Shown here: piece by piece, positions 58,484-64,000 of the stretch
How positions within the stretch are numbered: the first letter of the stretch is position 1
Layout of the letters: each line of letters begins with the position of its first letter
Origin: Bradyrhizobiaceae bacterium
GTDB lineage: Bacteria > Pseudomonadota > Alphaproteobacteria > Rhizobiales > Xanthobacteraceae
Length of the DNA: 64,000 nt
Assembly (NCBI GenBank): GCA_020544565.1
Contig: CP078014.1
Coordinates: 2,110,016 to 2,174,015 of the forward strand
Direction: 5' to 3'
Made by a program: the position numbers and the translations under genes
The notes under the pieces: generated by a model
Told to the model about the DNA's origin: nothing
Seen by the model: only the letters and a program-made list of their open reading frames with translations
The model's database searches: none

Positions 58484-61400
58484 TCACCCGATCCCCATCA
58501 GCGCCGCGTTGCCGCCGGCCGCGGTGGTGTTGATGGAGGTCGACACCTCCTCCAGCAGCCAGTTGAGGCAATAGGCTTCGGGATTGTCACGCAGCGCATC
58601 GGAGGATGCGGCATGCACCGGCACCAGCGGTCCCGGCAGCTCCGCGACTCGACGGTTGACCTCCATGATGCGCGCCGCATCGCCTTCCACCAGCGCGGCC
58701 GCGAAAGAACCGTCCGCGGCCCAATCCGCGCTCCATGCCACGCGCGCCGCGACCGAGGCCGGCAATGCAGGAAGCGCGAATCCGCAACCGGCATCGATCA
58801 CCGCGATATTGCCGGTGGCGAGCGTGACGCCAAGCTGGTGCAGCAGGCCGTCCATGGTCTGCGGCGCGAGCAGGATCCGGCCGCGCGGATGCAGCGCGTA
58901 GAGATTGCGCTCGCCGACCGGCCCCTGCAATTCGAGCTGCGTGCCGAGCGCGGAGCGCGCGCCGGCGTTGCGGATCATTTCGGCCTGCGCCAGTCCCTGC
59001 GCGCCAAGCCATGTCACGTAGTCGGCGAAGGCATCGTCAACCCTGCCGGCATTCGCGATCCGCGCCGTGCGCGGGCGCGTCACCAGCCGGTCGAGATAGA
59101 GCGGACCGCCGGCCTTCGGCCCGGTGCCGGAGAGGCCGCGGCCGCCGAACGGCTGCACGCCCACCACCGCGCCGATGGTGTTGCGGTTGACGTAGATATT
59201 GCCCACGCGAATACGTTTGCTGACGTGGGCGATGGTGGCATCGAGCCGGGTATGCAGCCCGAAGGTGAGGCCATAGCCGGTGGCGTTGATGTCGTCGAGC
59301 AATCGGTCGAGATCGGCGCGGCGATAACGGACGACATGCAGCACGGGACCGAACACCTCGCGGGTGAGATCGGCGATGGCGTCGAGTTCGATGATCGTCG
59401 GAGCGACGAACGTGCCTGCCGCGGCCTCCGGTGGCAGCGCAAGCTGCTCCACCTTGCGGCCCTTGTCGCGCATCGACGCGATGTGCCGCACGATGGTCTC
59501 CTGCGCCTCGCTTGAGATGACGGGACCGACATCGACATTCAACCGATCCGGATTGCCGATGCGAAGTTCGCTCAGCGCGCCCTTCAGCATGGCGAGCACG
59601 CGATCGGCGACGTCTTCCTGAATGCACAGCACCCGCAGCGCCGAGCAACGCTGGCCGGCGCTGTCGAAAGCGGAAGCGAGCACGTCGCCCACCACCTGTT
59701 CGGCCAGCGCCGAGGAATCCACGATCATCGCATTCTGGCCGCCGGTTTCCGCGATCAGCGGCACCGGCATGCCGGCCGGCGTCAGCCGCGTCGCGAGTTG
59801 CGCCTGAATGAGCCGCGCGACATCGGTGGAGCCGGTGAACATCACGCCCGCCGTCTCCGGGGCCGCCACCAGCGCCGCGCCGATACGGCCGTCGCCCGGC
59901 AGCAATTGCAGCGCCGCGCGGCCGATGCCGGCCTCGTGGAGAATGCGCACCGCCTCGGCGGCGATCAGCGGCGTCTCCTCGGCGGGCTTGGCCAACACCG
60001 GATTGCCGGCCACCAGCGCGGCGGCGACCTGGCCGGTGAAAATCGCCAGCGGAAAATTCCACGGGCTGATGCACACCACCGGCCCCAGCGGCGGCTGCGG
60101 CTTGCCCGCAGCGAGGCGGGCCTGATACCCGTAGTAGCGCAGGAAATCGATCGCCTCGCGCACTTCCGACACCGCGTTGGCGGCGGACTTTCCGGCCTCG
60201 CGGATCACCAGCCCCATCAGGGTCGGCATCCGCGCCTGCATCGCATCCGCTGCGCGCTCCAGCATCGCGGCGCGCTCAGCAACCGGAACGGCCGCCCACG
60301 CTGCGGCATACGCCGCCGCATCGCGAACCGCCTGCCCGGCTTCGGCTTCGGTCGCTTCGACGACGGTGCCGACGATGTCACCGTGATCCGCCGGGTTGAC
60401 GACCGCGCGCGCCACGCCATCGCCTGCGCCCTGAGCCAACAGCGGCTGCGCCGTCCATACCACATCCACCGTGGCGCCGAACGCCTGCGCGAGTTGCGAC
60501 AGCACGCTCTCGCTGGCGAGATCGAAGCCGGCGGAATTGGCGCGCTGGTCGCCGTAGAGGCGCGGCGGCGACGCAATGCGCGTGTGCGGCGCGCCGACCA
60601 CCGTCATCGCGCGGACGATCTCCACCGGATCGGCGACCAGATCGTCCACCGAGACGTTCGGATCGGCGATGCGGTTGACGAAGGACGAGTTGGCGCCGTT
60701 CTCCAGCAGCCGCCGCACCAGATAGGCGAGCAGCGTCTCATGGGTGCCCACCGGCGCATAGATGCGGCAGGGGCGATTGAGCTTGTCCGCGCCGACCACT
60801 TCTTCATAGAGCGGCTCGCCCATGCCGTGCAGGCACTGGAATTCGTATTGACCGACATGGAAGTCCGGCCCCGCCATCTCGAACACCGCCGCCAGGGTCT
60901 GGGCGTTGTGGGTGGCGAATTGCGGGAAGACGTGGTCGGTCGCAGCCAGGAGCTTGCGCGCGCAGACGAGGTACGACACGTCGGTGTAGATCTTGCGAGT
61001 GAAGACGGGAAAGTCGTCGAGCCCGTCCACCTGCGCCCGCTTGATCTCGCTGTCCCAATACGCACCCTTGACCAGACGCACCATGATGCGGCGATGCGAG
61101 CGCCGGGCCAGATCGATGATGTAGTCCAGCACGAACGGACAGCGTCGGCCGTAAGCCTGCACCACAAAGCCGAGGCCGTTCCAGCCGGCAAGGTTCGGAC
61201 CGCGGCACAGCTCCTCGAGCAGATCGAGCGAGATCTCGAGGCGATCCGCCTCCTCGGCGTCGATGTTGAGGCCGATGTCGTATCGCTTCGCCAGCGCAGC
61301 GAGCGCGGCGACGCGCGGCAGCAATTCGCCCATCACGCGATCGGCCTGGGCGCGGCTGTAGCGCGGATGCAGCGCCGACAGCTTGATGGAAATGCCGGGC

Positions 61401-62158
61401 CCATCATAGATGCCGCGGCCGGCGGATGCCTTGCCGATGGCGTGGATCGCGGTCTCGTAGTCGCGATAGTAGCGCTCTGCATCGGCAGCGGTCATCGCCG
61501 CCTCGCCCAGCATGTCGTAGGAATAGCGGAAGCCCCGCGCCTCAAAGGCGCGCGCGCGTTGCAGCGCCTCGCCGATGGTCTCACCCTTGACGAACTGCTC
61601 GCCGAGCAGCCGCATCGCCATGTCCACGCCGCGCCGGATCACCGGCTCGCCGCAGCGCGCGATCAGCCGGGTCAGCGCCGCGGTGAGGCTTTGATCATTG
61701 ACGGTGGCGGTGAGCTTGCCGGTCACCACCAGTCCCCAGGTCGCGGCGTTGACGAACAGGGAACGGCCGCCGCCGAGATGGGACGCCCAGTCGCCATCCG
61801 CGATCTTGTCGCGGATCAAGGCGTCGCGGGTCTCGGTGTCGGGAATGCGCAGCAGCGCCTCGGCGAGGCACATCAGCGCCACGCCCTCGTGGCTGGAGAG
61901 CGCATATTCGTGCACCAGCCCCTCGACGCCGGACCCGGTGTGCTTGGCGCGCAGGGCTTCGATCAGCCGCCGCGCGAGCGCGGCCACCGCCGCGCGGGAA
62001 TGGTCAGTGAGGGTCGCCTGCTCCAGAAGCGGCGGCAGGCATTCCGTCTCCGGTCGCCGGCAGGCGGCGGTGATCGCCGCCCGCAGGGGGGTCGGCGCGT
62101 GCACCGGCGGGGCGAAATCGGAGAACGGGCGGCGACGGACATTGGCCTCGGGGATCAC
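58484..62158 (-). CDS. putA: Bifunctional proline dehydrogenase / P5C dehydrogenase PutA
   Basis: A 1224-residue fused enzyme oxidising proline to glutamate. The proline dehydrogenase barrel has RLVKGAYWDSEIKRAQVDG, with PVGTHETLLAYLVRRLLENG after it. The aldehyde dehydrogenase part carries the GSTDVARLIQ cofactor loop and the catalytic Cys in SAGQRCSALRVL. There is no ribbon-helix-helix DNA-binding domain, so this PutA does not repress itself. A C-terminal extension follows the ALDH domain. GTG 62158 has GGGAG upstream. It is divergent from a PutR-type Lrp gene. Confidence 0.95.
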   Translation of the reverse strand: MIPEANVRRRPFSDFAPPVHAPTPLRAAITAACRRPETECLPPLLEQATLTDHSRAAVAALARRLIEALRAKHTGSGVEGLVHEYALSSHEGVALMCLAEALLRIPDTETRDALIRDKIADGDWASHLGGGRSLFVNAATWGLVVTGKLTATVNDQSLTAALTRLIARCGEPVIRRGVDMAMRLLGEQFVKGETIGEALQRARAFEARGFRYSYDMLGEAAMTAADAERYYRDYETAIHAIGKASAGRGIYDGPGISIKLSALHPRYSRAQADRVMGELLPRVAALAALAKRYDIGLNIDAEEADRLEISLDLLEELCRGPNLAGWNGLGFVVQAYGRRCPFVLDYIIDLARRSHRRIMVRLVKGAYWDSEIKRAQVDGLDDFPVFTRKIYTDVSYLVCARKLLAATDHVFPQFATHNAQTLAAVFEMAGPDFHVGQYEFQCLHGMGEPLYEEVVGADKLNRPCRIYAPVGTHETLLAYLVRRLLENGANSSFVNRIADPNVSVDDLVADPVEIVRAMTVVGAPHTRIASPPRLYGDQRANSAGFDLASESVLSQLAQAFGATVDVVWTAQPLLAQGAGDGVARAVVNPADHGDIVGTVVEATEAEAGQAVRDAAAYAAAWAAVPVAERAAMLERAADAMQARMPTLMGLVIREAGKSAANAVSEVREAIDFLRYYGYQARLAAGKPQPPLGPVVCISPWNFPLAIFTGQVAAALVAGNPVLAKPAEETPLIAAEAVRILHEAGIGRAALQLLPGDGRIGAALVAAPETAGVMFTGSTDVARLIQAQLATRLTPAGMPVPLIAETGGQNAMIVDSSALAEQVVGDVLASAFDSAGQRCSALRVLCIQEDVADRVLAMLKGALSELRIGNPDRLNVDVGPVISSEAQETIVRHIASMRDKGRKVEQLALPPEAAAGTFVAPTIIELDAIADLTREVFGPVLHVVRYRRADLDRLLDDINATGYGLTFGLHTRLDATIAHVSKRIRVGNIYVNRNTIGAVVGVQPFGGRGLSGTGPKAGGPLYLDRLVTRPRTARIANAGRVDDAFADYVTWLGAQGLAQAEMIRNAGARSALGTQLELQGPVGERNLYALHPRGRILLAPQTMDGLLHQLGVTLATGNIAVIDAGCGFALPALPASVAARVAWSADWAADGSFAAALVEGDAARIMEVNRRVAELPGPLVPVHAASSDALRDNPEAYCLNWLLEEVSTSINTTAAGGNAALMGIG

Positions 62159-62280
62159 GGCGACGACTCCCTTTAAAAAGAATACGTCTTCCTATGTATC
62201 GCCCGCGGCGGAATTTACTTGACTTGATTTCCGGCCAGAACGATCAAAAAGAACCTATATTTTCGCCAACGAAGGTTATT
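62159..62280. promoter_or_regulatory. putA/putR divergent control region
   Basis: 122 AT-rich bases between divergent starts, with TTGACT (62219-62224) and CCTATATTTT (62254-62263) in the putR direction. Activation of putA by the adjacent Lrp-type protein is expected from Agrobacterium and Rhodobacter PutR, but no specific site can be read. Confidence 0.4.
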
Positions 62281-62748
62281 ATGCCTGATAATAACAACGA
62301 TAACAGTGAATTAGACCAGTTCGACCGCAAGATCATGGACGCGCTGGTCGAGGACGGCCGCATGTCGGTCACCGACCTGTCCGCACGCATCGGCCTGTCG
62401 AAAACGCCGTGTCAGGCCCGGCTGCGCAAGCTCATCGCCGAAGGCTACATCGACGGTTTCAGGGCGATCCTCAATCCCGCGAAGCTGGGGCTGGATCATG
62501 TCGCTTTCGCTGAGGTGAAACTCACCGCCACCCATGACGCCGCGCTCCGCAGCTTCAACGAGGCCGTAAAGACGATCCGCGAGGTCGAGGAGTGTCACAT
62601 GATCGCCGGCCGCTTCGACTATCTTCTCAAGATCCGCACCCCGGACATCCGCCGCTACCGGCTGGTGCTCGGCGAGAAGATCTCCAGCCTGCCCTTTGTC
62701 GCCAGCACGTCGACGAATGTCGTGATGGAGTCGATCAAGGAGAGCTAA
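62281..62748 (+). CDS. putR: Lrp/AsnC-family regulator, PutR-like
   Basis: A 155-residue Lrp-type regulator: DQFDRKIMDALVEDGRMSVT, the recognition region RIGLSKTPCQARLRKLIAEG, then a RAM domain with CHMIAGRFDYLLKIRTPD. Divergent from putA, as for PutR, a proline-responsive activator known in Agrobacterium and Rhodobacter. ATG 62281 has GAAGG upstream and follows an AT-rich control region; a frame open to 62194 adds unrelated residues. Confidence 0.88.
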   Translation: MPDNNNDNSELDQFDRKIMDALVEDGRMSVTDLSARIGLSKTPCQARLRKLIAEGYIDGFRAILNPAKLGLDHVAFAEVKLTATHDAALRSFNEAVKTIREVEECHMIAGRFDYLLKIRTPDIRRYRLVLGEKISSLPFVASTSTNVVMESIKES

Positions 62749-62768
62749 GCCGCCCGCCTGAACGTCGA

Positions 62769-63752
62769 TCAAGGCCGCAGCACCGCGGCTCCGACGAGCC
62801 GGCCGTCGCGCAGCCGGGCCAGCGCCTCGTTGGCCTGATCGAGCGGAAACACGGTGGTGTGGGTGCGGATGTTCGCCGCCGCGGCAGCCTTGAGAAAGTC
62901 GATACCGTCCTTGCGGGTCAGGTTCGCCACCGACATCACCTGACGCTCGCCCCACAGCAGATCGTAAGGAAACGACGGAATGTCCGACATGTGGATGCCG
63001 GCGCACACCACGCGGCCGCCCTTGCGCACCGCGCGCAACGCCAGCGGCACCAGCGGGCCGACTGGCGCATAGATAATGGCGGCATCGAGTTCGACGGGCG
63101 GCCGATCCTCGGAGGCTCCCGCCCATGCCGCGCCGAGCGACAGCGCCAGTTGCTGCGCATCGCGGTCGGCCCTGCGGGTGAAGGCATAGACCGCCTTTCC
63201 CTGGGCGCGCGCCACCTGCGCGACAATATGGCCGGCCGCGCCGAAGCCATAGATGCCGAGCCGCTGGCCCTCACCCGCCATCACCAGCGAGCGCCAGCCG
63301 ATCAACCCGGCGCATAGCAGCGGCGCGAGCGCGGCATCCTCGCCGTCCTCGCCAAGCGGAAAGCAGTAGCGCGCATCGGCGACGAGATGGGTGGCAAAAC
63401 CGCCATCACGGGTATAGCCGGTGAATTTGGCGTGATCGCACAGATTTTCCTGGTGCGAGCGGCAGTAGAAGCATTGGCCGCAGGTGTAGCCGAGCCACGG
63501 CACGCCGACGCGCATGTTCAACTGCAAACCGTCGACGCCGTCGCCCAGCGCCTCGATGCGGCCAACGACCTCGTGCCCGGGAATGATCGGATAAGGAAGG
63601 TCGGGCAATTCACCATCGACCACATGCAGGTCGGTGCGGCACACGCCGCAGGCACTGACCCTGATGCGGACCTCGCCCGGCCCCGGAACCGGATCCGGCC
63701 GTTGCTGCGCCACAAGCGGCGTATCGGGGCCGAGAAGAACCATCGCATGCAT
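62769..63752 (-). CDS. Zinc-dependent alcohol dehydrogenase (AdhA-like)
   Basis: A 327-residue medium-chain dehydrogenase. The catalytic zinc site is in SACGVCRTDLH and PIIPGHEVVG; the structural zinc site is CGQCFYCRSHQENLC. The nucleotide-binding Rossmann segment is LGIYGFGAAGHIVAQ. Sequence fits zinc-binding alcohol dehydrogenase family proteins acting on small alcohols or aldehydes. ATG 63752 is chosen over 63791 for domain start; no strong ribosome site is seen. It is convergent with putR. Confidence 0.9.
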   Translation of the reverse strand: MHAMVLLGPDTPLVAQQRPDPVPGPGEVRIRVSACGVCRTDLHVVDGELPDLPYPIIPGHEVVGRIEALGDGVDGLQLNMRVGVPWLGYTCGQCFYCRSHQENLCDHAKFTGYTRDGGFATHLVADARYCFPLGEDGEDAALAPLLCAGLIGWRSLVMAGEGQRLGIYGFGAAGHIVAQVARAQGKAVYAFTRRADRDAQQLALSLGAAWAGASEDRPPVELDAAIIYAPVGPLVPLALRAVRKGGRVVCAGIHMSDIPSFPYDLLWGERQVMSVANLTRKDGIDFLKAAAAANIRTHTTVFPLDQANEALARLRDGRLVGAAVLRP

Positions 63753-64000
63753 GATGAAACGCCCGTGTTGTTCCGATCGAGGCGGCGCCACTGCAACTGT
63801 CGAGCATCCGTCGCAAAGACAGGTGCATTGTTACCATAATCATGAAGACGGATCGCGGTTTGATCTCCCTCAACCCATAAAGAGATATTCGAAACTATCT
63901 AATGAAGCGATCGGCAACGATAGGGTATAGGCAGGCGACATCGAACATCACGGGATGGATGGCGAGCTCCCATCCCGCCGAGTCAACAGCTCGAAGTTTC
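63753..64000. other. Right-edge non-coding stretch
   Basis: No gene is supported in the last 248 bases. The region is somewhat AT-rich near 63830-63910, as expected for the promoter of the alcohol dehydrogenase or of a gene beyond the edge. Confidence 0.45.

Noticed and set aside
56426..59515. A 1029-codon plus-strand frame across the DsrE/YeeE/putA region
   Set aside because: It crosses three minus-strand genes and their gaps and has no signature. Codon-bias artefact.

Overview
This window is a chromosomal segment of a GC-rich alphaproteobacterium. Codon use, the interspersed palindromic repeats, the Lrp-trxB-LsrB-like gene set, two-cysteine SoxR and soxCD all suggest the Bradyrhizobium/Rhodopseudomonas/Afipia group (Nitrobacteraceae). 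This placement is inferred from gene content and was not tested by phylogeny. There is no transposase, integrase, phage gene, rRNA gene or CRISPR array. I recognise 61 protein genes.

Layout. 0.3-4 kb: an EmrAB-type drug efflux pair divergent from its TetR repressor, with a 41-bp perfect palindrome between them. 4-10.6 kb: envelope proteins (extensin-like lipoprotein, FecR-domain protein with a collagen-like tail, small lytic transglycosylase) and two overlapping paralogous polytopic membrane proteins. 10.7-15.8 kb: thiamine operon thiO-thiS-thiG-thiE-thiC behind a TPP riboswitch, ended by a strong terminator. 15.8-29.1 kb: mixed housekeeping and small regulators (collagen-like protein, Fis-type HTH, ArsR/SRPBCC pair, two acyl-CoA synthetases, YqeY, alpha/beta hydrolase, carA, two glycosyltransferases, Dps, methyltransferase). 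29.1-35 kb: a tRNA-like sequence, a DUF559 endonuclease gene, carB, greA and a GIY-YIG endonuclease gene. 35-39.4 kb: DoxX, TauE/SafE exporter, Lrp, trxB and an LsrB-like LysR regulator. 39.7-42.6 kb: copper P-type ATPase divergent from CsoR. 42.9-58.3 kb: a sulfur-oxidation island. 58.5-63.8 kb: putA divergent from a PutR-like Lrp regulator, then a zinc alcohol dehydrogenase.

Sulfur island. soxYZBCD, a DsrE-like gene and a cytochrome c gene are read leftward; soxA-soxX and a GlcG/HbpS-like gene are read rightward from a shared control region. After a 1.5-kb repeat-filled gap come soxW and soxV (leftward) and soxS, soxR and a YeeE/YedE transporter (rightward), then two exported DsrE-fold proteins and a second YeeE/YedE transporter. 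Together they encode periplasmic thiosulfate oxidation on the SoxYZ carrier. SoxV/W/S supply reductant, SoxR senses sulfane sulfur, and the DsrE and YeeE/YedE proteins probably handle or import sulfur.

Repeats. Several families of short palindromic repeats occupy intergenic spaces, including inside the thi and sox operons. Two small endonuclease genes (DUF559 and GIY-YIG) each sit between inverted copies of two different repeat families that also occur here without a gene. This is the pattern I consider most worth following up, together with the 74-nt tRNA-like sequence at 29205-29278 and an 18-bp tandem repeat that triplicates a start codon at 43929-43980.
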